Source of the DNA: Pseudomonadota bacterium
GTDB lineage: Bacteria > Pseudomonadota > Alphaproteobacteria > Rhizobiales > Devosiaceae
Assembly (NCBI GenBank): GCA_023388175.1
Contig: JAEWGT010000005.1
Coordinates: forward strand, 62,001-126,000
Direction: 5' to 3'
Length of the DNA: 64,000 bases
In this document: positions 8,167-16,392 of the stretch, one piece after another
Position numbering within the stretch: the first letter of the stretch is position 1
Layout of the letters: the number at the start of each line of letters is the position of its first letter
Notes under the pieces: model-generated
Told to the model about the DNA's origin: nothing
Databases searched by the model: none
Seen by the model: the letters and a program-made list of their open reading frames with translations, nothing else
Program-made: the position numbers and the translations under genes

Positions 8167-9369
8167 ATGAGCGACGGCTTCAAGACACTCGACGAACTCG
8201 ATCTCACCGGCAAGCGCGTGCTGCTGCGCGCCGATCTCAACGTGCCGGTTGCCGACGGCAAGGTGAGCGACGTCACCCGTATCGAACGGCTGGTCCCCAC
8301 CATCCGCGAAATCGTCAAGAAAGACGGCAAGGCCATCCTGCTCAGCCATTTTGGCCGCCCCAAGGGCAAGGTGAACCCCGAATTCTCGCTCGAACAGGTC
8401 TGCGAAGCCGTCGCCAATGAAACCGGCCATCCGGTCGGCTTCGTCGCCACCGACTGGGTCGATGTGAGCGAAGCCAGGAAGGCCATTGACGAGGCGCCGG
8501 CCGGTTCGGTCCTCATCCTGGAAAATACCCGTTTCCATCCCGGCGAGGAAGAAAACGACGTCGAACTGGCCAAGCGCATGGCGAGCCTCGGCGATGTCTA
8601 TGTCAACGACGCCTTCTCCGCCGCCCACCGCGCCCATGCTTCGACCGAGGCATTGGCGCGCCTGCTCCCAGCCGCAGCGGGCCTCGCCATGGAAGCCGAG
8701 CTCAAGGCGCTCGAAGCCGGTCTCGGCAAGCCGAAGAAGCCGGTCGTCGCCATTGTCGGCGGCGCCAAGGTCTCCTCCAAGATCGACCTGCTCGAAAACC
8801 TTGTGACCAAGGTGGACGGCCTCGTCATCGGCGGCGGCATGGCCAATACCTTCCTCTTTGCGCAGGGACATGGCGTCGGCAAGTCGCTGTGCGAGAAGGA
8901 CCTTGCCGATACGGCCCGCCGCATCATGGACAAGGCAGAAAAAGCCAATTGCGCCATTATCCTGCCCATCGACGCGGTGGTATCCTGGCACTTCAAGGCC
9001 AATTCGCCGACACGCCTCTATGGCGTCGACGCTGTCGACCCCGATGGCATGATCCTCGACATGGGGCCCTCCTCCATTGAGCGCGTCAACGCCGCCATCG
9101 ACGATGCCCATACCCTGGTCTGGAATGGCCCGGTCGGCGCGTTTGAAATGGAGCCGTTCGATGCCGGTACCGTTGCCATCGCCAAGCATGTCGCCAAGCG
9201 CACCCATGACGGCCATCTGGTCTCGGTGGCCGGGGGTGGCGACACGGTGAGCGCCTTGGCCCACGCCGGTGTCAAGGACAAGCTGACCTATGTCTCGACC
9301 GCCGGCGGCGCCTTCCTCGAATGGATGGAAGGCAAGCCCCTGCCAGGCGTCGAGGCACTGAAGAAATAA
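8167..9369 (+). CDS. pgk: Phosphoglycerate kinase
   Basis: A 400-residue monomeric two-domain enzyme making ATP and 3-phosphoglycerate from 1,3-bisphosphoglycerate. The N-terminal substrate site is visible as LLRADLNVPV and LLSHFGRPKG, the hinge as GGAKVSSKIDLL, and the nucleotide loop as VAGGGDTVSAL near the C-terminus. Length is typical (about 390-400). The start is ATG at 8167 after GGAG 7 bases upstream. It follows mipZ by 85 bases and ends in a strong terminator; it is functionally linked to gap and fba in the same block. Confidence 0.97.
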   Translation: MSDGFKTLDELDLTGKRVLLRADLNVPVADGKVSDVTRIERLVPTIREIVKKDGKAILLSHFGRPKGKVNPEFSLEQVCEAVANETGHPVGFVATDWVDVSEARKAIDEAPAGSVLILENTRFHPGEEENDVELAKRMASLGDVYVNDAFSAAHRAHASTEALARLLPAAAGLAMEAELKALEAGLGKPKKPVVAIVGGAKVSSKIDLLENLVTKVDGLVIGGGMANTFLFAQGHGVGKSLCEKDLADTARRIMDKAEKANCAIILPIDAVVSWHFKANSPTRLYGVDAVDPDGMILDMGPSSIERVNAAIDDAHTLVWNGPVGAFEMEPFDAGTVAIAKHVAKRTHDGHLVSVAGGGDTVSALAHAGVKDKLTYVSTAGGAFLEWMEGKPLPGVEALKK

Positions 9370-9371
9370 GG

Positions 9372-9397
9372 AAAAGGCCGGGGCGACCCGGCCTTTT
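9372..9397 (+). terminator. Terminator after pgk
   Basis: AAAAGGCCGGG-GCGA-CCCGGCCTTTT is a perfect 11-bp stem immediately after the pgk stop. The A-run and T-run are symmetrical, so it may also serve the convergent gene ending at 9404. Confidence 0.88.
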
Positions 9398-9403
9398 GCT
9401 CTG

Positions 9404-11362
9404 CTAGCGTGAAAAGCTGATCTCGCCCGCAGCGACGGCGCTGATCATCTCACGCAGCCCTTCATGCGCGATGCTGCTGACGTCTCCGGTTTCCACCAAT
9501 CCCAGAGCCACGTCCGCAAAGTGATCGACCAGGAAAGCAGCCTCGAAAGCCGGGCGCTCTGGCAGGGCCTCCATCACGCATTGGAAGTTCTTGGCCGTGA
9601 ATACCCCGTCACGATAGGTGAAGTCGAACATGGGGTGATGCAGGTCGTCGTAGAAATCGGTCTCATAGCCGCAGCCCTTGAGCGCATCGACAGTGTCGCC
9701 CTCGACTGGTGACTTGAGCGAGAAGGTCAGCGATAGGAATGTGTTGTTGGCAGCCGCATAGCGCCCCATGATGTTGTAGCGGAGCGGATCCCTGCCCTCA
9801 CGAACACCCGCCACATCGGAGAACCACAGCACGCTCACCCAGTCTGCACGCCCGCTCGTATCCGAGATTTCCTCATGGGTTCGAACGATATGGGTTGCAA
9901 CCATCGGCGCCTTGCCAAGGTCAGGCATGGTCAGGGCCGCCAGGTTGGGCGTGCCGCCTTCCAGCGCATATTGGCAACTGGCCCGGCCGCCGGCGAGATC
10001 GAAGTCAAACATCTTGCTCGCCGGGAAGGCGTCACGGATATGGCCCGACACCTCTCTTTCGGGAAAGCGCTCCGCATAGGGGACGAGGAACGAGGCCTCT
10101 TCCAGGATATAGAGATCGGGATCGGAGATGGAGCCAAAACGGTCGCCGCCGCCCGGACAGGACAGCGCATAGATCTGGTTTGTCGCCGCCGGTTCGCGCA
10201 TGGACTGAACCACGAACGCCACCGCATCATGGATCGAACGGCCATCCACCTCGAAGCTGAACAGATCAAGGCCACGCGCCGACTCTAGGGCCAGCGCCGT
10301 CAGCACTAGGGCATTGGTCGATCGCGCGCCATAATGCAGGCCCATGCCACCGCGCTGACTATCGATGGGCCAGCTGCCATCAGGGCGCATTTCGGTGATT
10401 GCCTGCTTGTAGTTTTCCACCACCTGGCGAATGGCGAGCTCATCATCGCTCATGAGAGCCCAGACAAGCGCGACATAGCTGCGCAGGAACGGCTTGTTGT
10501 CCTGCCGGAACCGCCAGGTGCTGTCTGCAACCAGCCCGACGATGTTCTGCATCCACAGCCCCACCACACCGCGCTCGGCAGGCTCAAAATCGCTCGCAAT
10601 CTCTGCCGTCGCATTGAGTACGGTCAGGATGGCCTGCATCATCTGGAAGTCGATGGGCCGCTCGTCCCGGCTGATCCGCACACCTTGGGTGAGGCTGCCG
10701 GCCTGCGCCCAGTCCATAAGACCGCGCTTGAGAACGGCGCGAGCAACCGGATCGTCGGTTAGGCGCACATAGGTGGTGATGCGCGCGAACCAATCGGCCG
10801 CCGCGTCGACCTCGGCAACGCGTTCGCCATAACGTTCATCAAGCACCACAACGGGGATGGGGGCCGGTGGATAGAGCGATCCTGCGCCGATAGTGCATTG
10901 GACCGAGCCGCGAACAGGCGTGAAGGGCGAGGTCCATGCCGCCGCAGCAAGTTCATCCGGGCTGCGTTTTGAAATGGAAACGGGCGACGGTGCGCCTATT
11001 GCCGAATGCTGCAGGCATTCATTGGTCGTGCGATAGGCACCCCACAACGCCTCCAGCTGGGCACCCGCCAGGGCATTTCGTGCCGGCGCCGAGACGTCGA
11101 TGGGTGGGCTGGGTTCTGCGCGCAAGGCTTGACACCATGCGACAGCGCTGCCCGAAGCCAGTTCCGGCAGCGACGCGCCGGAATTGGCCATATACTCGGA
11201 CGCCGCGTTGCGCGTGCGCCCACCCATCATCCCATCGGACGGGCCCGGATCATAGCCCAGACGCGACAATTCCTGTTGCACACACAGAATGTCTGCATAG
11301 GCCGGCTGGGTAGCGCCAGCCAAAGCCAGCACGGCGACAACGGGCGCAAGTATCGAACGCAT
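9404..11362 (-). CDS. Exported alginate-lyase-like protein with N-terminal peptidoglycan-binding-like domain
   Basis: About 652 residues. A Sec signal peptide (MRSILAPVVAVLALAGATQPAYA) is followed by a small domain (CVQQELSRLGYDPGPSDGMMG, about 27-80) like the PG_binding_1 fold. The middle (about 120-430) resembles the alginate lyase superfamily, especially DGSWPIDSQRGGMGLHYGAR, which recalls the Arg and Tyr motif of PL5 enzymes. The Asn-His pair expected near RQDNKPFLRSYVALVWAL is not obvious, so activity is uncertain. The C-terminal part (about 430-650) is unrecognised. Of two ATGs (11368 and 11362) the second has AGGAGG at a 9-base distance and is preferred. It is a single gene convergent to pgk and about 110 bases downstream of the aldo/keto reductase stop. 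Confidence 0.62.
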   Translation of the reverse strand: MRSILAPVVAVLALAGATQPAYADILCVQQELSRLGYDPGPSDGMMGGRTRNAASEYMANSGASLPELASGSAVAWCQALRAEPSPPIDVSAPARNALAGAQLEALWGAYRTTNECLQHSAIGAPSPVSISKRSPDELAAAAWTSPFTPVRGSVQCTIGAGSLYPPAPIPVVVLDERYGERVAEVDAAADWFARITTYVRLTDDPVARAVLKRGLMDWAQAGSLTQGVRISRDERPIDFQMMQAILTVLNATAEIASDFEPAERGVVGLWMQNIVGLVADSTWRFRQDNKPFLRSYVALVWALMSDDELAIRQVVENYKQAITEMRPDGSWPIDSQRGGMGLHYGARSTNALVLTALALESARGLDLFSFEVDGRSIHDAVAFVVQSMREPAATNQIYALSCPGGGDRFGSISDPDLYILEEASFLVPYAERFPEREVSGHIRDAFPASKMFDFDLAGGRASCQYALEGGTPNLAALTMPDLGKAPMVATHIVRTHEEISDTSGRADWVSVLWFSDVAGVREGRDPLRYNIMGRYAAANNTFLSLTFSLKSPVEGDTVDALKGCGYETDFYDDLHHPMFDFTYRDGVFTAKNFQCVMEALPERPAFEAAFLVDHFADVALGLVETGDVSSIAHEGLREMISAVAAGEISFSR

Positions 11363-11474
11363 GGGCATCTTCCTCCTTCGGGAGGACAGGATACGCCCTT
11401 TGCGCGCTCAAAAAATCACCATTTCTAGTGATGCCGGGACCAGATCCTGCGCCCGCTTGCGCGCTGTGGCGCGG

Positions 11475-12305
11475 TCAGAACTTTGCGGTCACCGGGTCCG
11501 AACCGATGCGGCCGTCTGCAACATCGAGTCCGGCAATGGCGGCCTTGTCTTCTTCGCTCAGCGCAAAGTCGAACACGTCGAAATTCTCAACGATCCGGCT
11601 TGGCGTTACCGATTTGGGAATGACGATGAGCCCGCTGTCGAGATGCCAGCGGATGATCACCTGCGCGGCACTCTTGCCATGGCGGGACGCGATATCGCCG
11701 ATGACGGGATCGTCGAGCAGCTTGCCCTGCCCCAGGGGGCTCCAGCTTTCGGTCAGCACACCGAGTTTTTCATGCTTGGCGCGCAGGGCCCGCTGCTGGA
11801 AGCGCGGATGGAGCTGCACCTGATTGAGCGCCGGGGTGACGCCCGTCGCGGCAATGATCTCTTCCAGATAATCGCCTTCGAAATTGGACACGCCGATGGA
11901 GCGCGCCTTGCCCTCTTCGCGCAGCCGGATCAACGCCTTCCAGGTGTCGATGAACTTGCCGCGATAGGCCGAAGGCCAGTGGATCAGATAGAGATCGACA
12001 TAATCGGTCCCGAGCCGCCTGAGGCTCGCATCCATGGCCGCCAATGTACTGTCGAAACCCTGATCGTCGTTCCAGACCTTGGTGGTGAGGAAAATGTCTT
12101 CCCGCCTGACATTCGAGGTCCGCAGGCCTTCACCCACGCCTTCCTCATTCTGGTAGATCGCCGCAGTATCGATATGGCGGTAGCCGGCCTTCAACGCCGT
12201 CTCCACCGCCATGACGGCCACGTCATTGGGGGTCTGCCAGACGCCAAGACCGATCTGTGGAATGGAACGGCCGTCGTTGAAGGTCACGAGGGGAAGCGTG
12301 CTCAT
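11475..12305 (-). CDS. Aldo/keto reductase (2,5-diketo-gluconate reductase-like)
   Basis: A 276-residue (alpha/beta)8 NADPH oxidoreductase. The catalytic tetrad is visible: Asp and Tyr in HIDTAAIYQNE, Lys in LTTKVWN, His in LIHWPSAYRG. The cofactor region IPKSVTPSRIVEN contains the KS-x-R pattern of NADPH-using AKRs. Closest in style to the bacterial AKR5 group, which reduces small aldehydes, methylglyoxal and keto-sugars; the real substrate cannot be read off. It is divergent from fba, and the spacer holds inverted repeats that may be an operator. Confidence 0.9.
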   Translation of the reverse strand: MSTLPLVTFNDGRSIPQIGLGVWQTPNDVAVMAVETALKAGYRHIDTAAIYQNEEGVGEGLRTSNVRREDIFLTTKVWNDDQGFDSTLAAMDASLRRLGTDYVDLYLIHWPSAYRGKFIDTWKALIRLREEGKARSIGVSNFEGDYLEEIIAATGVTPALNQVQLHPRFQQRALRAKHEKLGVLTESWSPLGQGKLLDDPVIGDIASRHGKSAAQVIIRWHLDSGLIVIPKSVTPSRIVENFDVFDFALSEEDKAAIAGLDVADGRIGSDPVTAKF

Positions 12306-12378
12306 CTTTTATCCTGATCATGTGGAGGAGGAGACGCCGGTCGACGCCACTACAATATCGTCATCTTACGATAAAAGA
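12305..12378. promoter_or_regulatory. Inverted repeats in the aldo/keto reductase-fba spacer
   Basis: TATCGT (12356-12361) and ACGATA (12368-12373) form a 6-bp dyad around CATCTT. An outer pair, TCTTTTATC at 12305-12313 and GATAAAAGA at 12370-12378, is also exactly complementary. The position just upstream of the reductase start suggests an operator; no regulator gene is adjacent. The remaining spacer to fba (12379-12508) shows nothing else clear. Confidence 0.3.
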
Positions 12379-12508
12379 AGGGCGACGCCAAGATGTGCAC
12401 CATCTTCCATACAAGGTTCGCCTTTCGTCTCATATCCACAGGTCTAATCGAAATCGCGGTGACGAAAGTCTAACCTCCTTGTCAGTTCACTCCCCCGAGG
12501 CAAGACAC

Positions 12509-13537
12509 ATGACCAAGTCGCTGAATGCGATTGCCCAGAAGCTGATGACGCCCGGACAGGGCATTCTGGCCGCTGACGAATCCGAGGGCACGATCGGCAA
12601 GCGCTTCGACAAGATCAACCTGCCCAACGTGCTCGAACTGCGCCGCGACTACCGAGAAATGCTGTTCGGCGCCACCGAGGCCATGCGCAATTACATCTCC
12701 GGCGTCATCCTCACCGAAGAGACGCTGAAGCAGGAAGCCGCCAGCGGCACGCCCTTCCGTGCCATCCTCGCCGATGCAGACGTCATCCCCGGCATCAAGG
12801 TGGATCGCGGCGCCTTCCCGATGCCGGGCGAAGCCGGTGAAAAGATCACCGAGGGTCTCGACGGCCTGCGCCAGCGCCTGACCCATTATGCCGAGCTGGG
12901 CGCGGGCTTTGCCAAATGGCGCGCTGTCATCACCATCAACGACATTGCACCGACCCGCAACAATATCCGCGCCAATGCACATGCGCTGGCCCGCTATGCC
13001 ATGCTCTGCCAGGAAGCCGGCATCGTGCCGATCGTCGAGCCGGAAGTGGTGGGCGATGGCGAGCCGGGCAATCACTCGCTGGAACGCTGCGCCGCCGTCA
13101 CCGGCGATGTGCTCGAAAATGTGTTCAAGGAACTGCGCCTGGCAGGCGTTGATCTCGCCGGCATGCTGCTCAAGCCCAATATGGTGCTGCCCGGCGTCAA
13201 CTCGCGCGAACGCCCCTCCGTCGAGGAAGTCGCCAAGCGCACTGTCGCCGTGCTCAAGGAACATGTGCCCGCCGCCGTTCCCGGCATTGCCTTCCTGTCG
13301 GGCGGCCAGACCGATGAGGAAGCCACGGCCCACCTCTCGGCCATGAACCAGATTTCCGGCAAGCCCTGGCCGCTGACCTTCTCCTATGGCCGGGCGCTGC
13401 AGAATGTCGCGTTGCGCGAATGGGGAGGCCGCCGCGAGAACTTCGCCGCCGCCCGCCAGGCTTTCGCTCATCGTGCCCATATGAATTCGCTGGCCGCTCT
13501 GGGCGAGTGGACCACCTCGATCGACAAGGCGGCCTGA
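12509..13537 (+). CDS. fba: Fructose-bisphosphate aldolase, class I
   Basis: A 342-residue Schiff-base aldolase splitting fructose-1,6-bisphosphate to the two triose phosphates. It shows GILAADESEGTIGKRFD at the N-terminus, GVILTEETL, the PIVEPEV strand, the lysine-bearing AGMLLKPNMVLPG, and the LSGGQTDEEAT and FSYGRALQ phosphate-binding segments. This is the metal-independent class I form that many Hyphomicrobiales keep beside gap and pgk. Start at ATG 12509 with GAGG upstream; the frame extends left to 12320 without family similarity. A strong hairpin follows. Confidence 0.96.
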   Translation: MTKSLNAIAQKLMTPGQGILAADESEGTIGKRFDKINLPNVLELRRDYREMLFGATEAMRNYISGVILTEETLKQEAASGTPFRAILADADVIPGIKVDRGAFPMPGEAGEKITEGLDGLRQRLTHYAELGAGFAKWRAVITINDIAPTRNNIRANAHALARYAMLCQEAGIVPIVEPEVVGDGEPGNHSLERCAAVTGDVLENVFKELRLAGVDLAGMLLKPNMVLPGVNSRERPSVEEVAKRTVAVLKEHVPAAVPGIAFLSGGQTDEEATAHLSAMNQISGKPWPLTFSYGRALQNVALREWGGRRENFAAARQAFAHRAHMNSLAALGEWTTSIDKAA

Positions 13538-13568
13538 TCCGATCCACCCGACGCTCCCAACGTCGCTG

Positions 13569-13607
13569 AAGGCGCGCGTTTCCCTTGGAGACGCGCGCCT
13601 TACTTTT
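13569..13607 (+). terminator. Terminator after fba
   Basis: AAGGCGCGCGT pairs with ACGCGCGCCTT around a 12-base loop, followed by ACTTTT. It lies 31 bases beyond the fba stop. Confidence 0.75.
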
Positions 13608-13716
13608 GCGGCAGGCTAAGCCACCATTGCGTCCCGGGGCCTCCATCGCCTATTGGGTTCTGTCCCTTTGTCGCCAAAATGGCCAAATAGGGAAAAGCCT
13701 GAAACTGGGAAACGCC

Positions 13717-14322
13717 ATGGCGCCGCTGCTTTATCTCATCACCCCTGCCGATCCCGACCCGGTTCAATTTCCGCGCCTGCTGATGAGCCTGCTCACCGGC
13801 CCCGAGATAGCGGCCCTCCTCGTGCAGCGCGGCACGCTGGACGATGCCGCCTATGCCGGCCTTGCCGAGAAACTGATGCAGATCGGTCAATCAGCGGGCG
13901 CCGCCGTATTGCTCGAGGATGATTATGCGCTGGCGCGCCGGCTGGGCGCCGATGGAGTCCACATCACCAGGGGCGGCACCAGCGCGATCAGGGAAGCGAC
14001 CGGCGCGCTCAAGCCCGACGCCATTGTCGGCGCCGGCAATATCAGGTCACGCCATGATGCCATGAGCTTTGGCGAACTGGACGTCGATTATGTCATGTTC
14101 GGCCCGCTGGGCGGAAAATCCGATCCGCAGGCGACGGAACTGGCGCAATGGTGGGCCGCAACCTTCGAGGTTCCCGCCGTCCAGTCCATTCCCGACGCAA
14201 CGCCCGACAGTCTCGTCGATATAGAGGCTGAGTTCATCGCTCTTTCCGATTCGGTCTGGACAGCGCAGGGCCCGATGGAAGCCTTGCAGGCCTTCGACCA
14301 CGCGACGCGGGAAAAGGCATGA
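13717..14322 (+). CDS. Thiamine-phosphate synthase-like (ThiE/TenI superfamily) protein
   Basis: A 201-residue TIM-barrel protein similar to ThiE/TenI: LLYLITPADPDP at the start, LLEDDYALARRLGADGVHI in the middle, and the phosphate-loop-like VDYVMFGPLGGKSD. True ThiE enzymes bind HMP-pyrophosphate with an RxK pair after the second strand; here that region reads LLVQRGTLDD and the Lys is missing, so catalysis is doubtful. No thi genes are nearby. Start at ATG 13717; an open extension to 13585 lacks similarity. The stop overlaps the start of the Sel1 protein by four bases, implying coupled expression. Confidence 0.68.
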   Translation: MAPLLYLITPADPDPVQFPRLLMSLLTGPEIAALLVQRGTLDDAAYAGLAEKLMQIGQSAGAAVLLEDDYALARRLGADGVHITRGGTSAIREATGALKPDAIVGAGNIRSRHDAMSFGELDVDYVMFGPLGGKSDPQATELAQWWAATFEVPAVQSIPDATPDSLVDIEAEFIALSDSVWTAQGPMEALQAFDHATREKA

Positions 14323-15404
14323 AGATCAGGCCGTTTCTGCTCGCCGCCATTCTGTGCGGCGTCACCCCGCCCGCCCTGGCACAGGGCAATGACGCCGAGC
14401 AGATCAGCACCGATATTTTCGGGCCCCGCCATCAGGTGGACCAGGCCTATGGCGCCTATCAGATGGGCTATTACCTGACCGCCCTGCAACTGGCCCTGCC
14501 CCGCGCCGAACAGGGCGACGCCGCGGCGCAGACCCTGATTGCCGAAATCTATGCCAGGGGCCAGGGCGTCAGCCAGAATGCCGAGCGCGCCGCCGGCTGG
14601 TATCAGCTTGCCGCCCGCAATGGCGACCGGCTGGCCATGTTCGAGCTGGGCATGCTCTATCAGAACGGGGTCGGCGTGCCGCGCAATCGTGAACGCGCCG
14701 CAGAGTTGTTCCAGAGCGCGGCCGACGCGGGCTATATCCCCGCCAAGTACAATATGGCGCTGCTGCATGTGGAAGGCATTTACGCCGAGCCCAACCTGTC
14801 AAAGGCCGCCACGCTCATGCGTGAGGCCGCCGAGGCCGAATTGCCCGAAGCCCAGTATGATTTCGGCGTGATGCTTCTGGAGGGCGCGGGCGTCGCCCCG
14901 GACCCGGCGGAAGGCGCCCGCTATATCGGGCTGGCCGCCGAGCAGGGCCTTCTGGACGCACAGATCGATTATGCCACCCTGTTCTATCTTGGGCAGGGCG
15001 TGGAGCGGAACATCGAGACCGCCGCATCCTGGTATGCCCGTGCGGCGGAAGGGGGCAACGCGGTGGCGCAGAACCGCTATGCCAAACTGCTGGCAGTGGG
15101 CGAAGGGGTAACGCTGAACCTTGAGGACGCCGCCATGTGGCGCGCATTGGCGCGACGGCAGGGCCTTTCCGATCCAGCGCTGGACCGGCTGCTGGTTTCC
15201 ATCCCCGCCACTGCGCTGACCCAGGCCGAGGAGCGCGCCCGGTTCTGGCCCTCGTTGCCGCCTGGCGCGGCCGTCGCCAATGCCGCGCCTGCCACCCAGC
15301 CCCATATGGACAGGCCGGTCCTGTCCGGCCCGATGAGCCGGGAAAATGCGCCCGAGGCGGCCCAGGAAGGCGCATCCGAGCCGATACAGACGCAAGACCC
15401 TTGA
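14319..15404 (+). CDS. Exported Sel1-repeat (TPR-like) protein
   Basis: A 361-residue protein with a Sec signal peptide (MKIRPFLLAAILCGVTPPALAQ) and about six Sel1-like repeats of about 36 residues between 60 and 280, each with a G-x-G-V and A-x-W/A-x-x-Y pattern (GQGVSQNAERAAGWYQLAA, GVGVPRNRERAAELFQSAA and so on). The last 80 residues are proline/alanine-rich and low complexity. Sel1 repeats make alpha-solenoid scaffolds for protein contacts, here presumably in the periplasm. Specific partners are unknown. Translationally coupled to the ThiE-like gene by ATGA overlap. Confidence 0.82.
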   Translation: MKIRPFLLAAILCGVTPPALAQGNDAEQISTDIFGPRHQVDQAYGAYQMGYYLTALQLALPRAEQGDAAAQTLIAEIYARGQGVSQNAERAAGWYQLAARNGDRLAMFELGMLYQNGVGVPRNRERAAELFQSAADAGYIPAKYNMALLHVEGIYAEPNLSKAATLMREAAEAELPEAQYDFGVMLLEGAGVAPDPAEGARYIGLAAEQGLLDAQIDYATLFYLGQGVERNIETAASWYARAAEGGNAVAQNRYAKLLAVGEGVTLNLEDAAMWRALARRQGLSDPALDRLLVSIPATALTQAEERARFWPSLPPGAAVANAAPATQPHMDRPVLSGPMSRENAPEAAQEGASEPIQTQDP

Positions 15405-15532
15405 ACCCATGCCCTTTCTGGGGCAATAAGCCCGCCACACTTTTAAACCAGCGGCGGGATGCACCAATCCCTTGGCAGAACGGCGGCTTACCCCGTCGCG
15501 GCCGGGCCGCATGAGCCAGCGAGCACTTTCTT

Positions 15533-16327
15533 ATGGCGCGTTCCGCCCTTCTCAACGTCATGGTCAATGCCGCCATCAAGGCGGGCAAGTCGCTGAGCCG
15601 CGATTTCAACGAGGTTGAGAACCTGCAGGTCTCGCGCAAGGGCCCGGCAGATTTCGTCTCCAAGGCGGACCTGCGCGCCGAGCAGATCGTTTTCGACGAA
15701 TTGCGCAAGGCGCGTCCCACCTATGCTTTCCTCATGGAGGAAGGCGGCGAGGTCGCCGGCACCGATGGCCAGCATACCTGGATTGTCGATCCGCTCGATG
15801 GCACCACCAATTTCCTGCATTCGATCCCGCTCTTTGCCGTGGCCATCGCGCTGCAGCGCGGCGACGACATCGTCGCTTCGGTGATCTACAACCCCATCAT
15901 GGACGAGCTCTACACCGCCGAAAAGGGCGGTGGCGCCTGGCTGGCCGACCGCAAGCGCCTGCGCGTTGCCGGCCGCAGCCATCTCTCCGACGCCGTTGTC
16001 TGCACCGGCATCAAGACCCAGGGCACGTCCAACGACACCCTGCAATTGCGCCAGCTCGCCGCCGTCAATCCTGCCGTCGCCGGCATCCGCCGCTCCGGCT
16101 CGATCTGTCTCGACATGGCCTGGCTCGCCGCCGGCCGCTATGATGCGATCTGGGAAGCCGGCCTCAAGCCATGGGATGTCGCTCCAGGCTTCCTGATGGT
16201 CAAGGAAGCCGGTGGCCTCGTCTCCGACTTTGCCGGCCAGCCCGGATCGGTCTGGAACGGACAGATCGTGGCCGGCAACGAGGCGCTGCATGGGCAGATG
16301 CTCAAGACGCTGAAGCCCGTACAGTAA
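15533..16327 (+). CDS. suhB: Inositol monophosphatase family protein (SuhB-like)
   Basis: A 264-residue Mg-dependent, lithium-sensitive type phosphatase. The metal-binding motifs are intact: MEEGGE, WIVDPLDGTTNFLHSIP, and the C-terminal GLKPWDVAPGFLMVKEAGG. Enzymes of this family dephosphorylate inositol-1-phosphate and related sugar or nucleotide phosphates; SuhB also has a ribosome-biogenesis role in enteric bacteria. The exact role here is unproven. Spacing of 128 bases from the Sel1 gene, with no clear terminator, leaves open whether they share a transcript. The next gene downstream is iron-related and probably separately controlled. Confidence 0.9.
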   Translation: MARSALLNVMVNAAIKAGKSLSRDFNEVENLQVSRKGPADFVSKADLRAEQIVFDELRKARPTYAFLMEEGGEVAGTDGQHTWIVDPLDGTTNFLHSIPLFAVAIALQRGDDIVASVIYNPIMDELYTAEKGGGAWLADRKRLRVAGRSHLSDAVVCTGIKTQGTSNDTLQLRQLAAVNPAVAGIRRSGSICLDMAWLAAGRYDAIWEAGLKPWDVAPGFLMVKEAGGLVSDFAGQPGSVWNGQIVAGNEALHGQMLKTLKPVQ

Positions 16328-16332
16328 TATAT

Positions 16333-16347
16333 TGACTGTAAAAGTCA
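16333..16347 (+). promoter_or_regulatory. Iron-responsive operator (TGA-N9-TCA, RirA-type)
   Basis: TGACTGTAAAAGTCA fits the Hyphomicrobiales IRO box TGA-N9-TCA exactly and is a 5-bp dyad (TGACT/AGTCA). It sits in an AT-rich stretch 45 bases before a siderophore-binding protein start. RirA represses such promoters when iron is plentiful; its use here is inferred. Confidence 0.65.
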
Positions 16348-16392
16348 TAAAATTTATACCCCAAAAAAAGTTGCTTTTTGGGGAATTTCATC

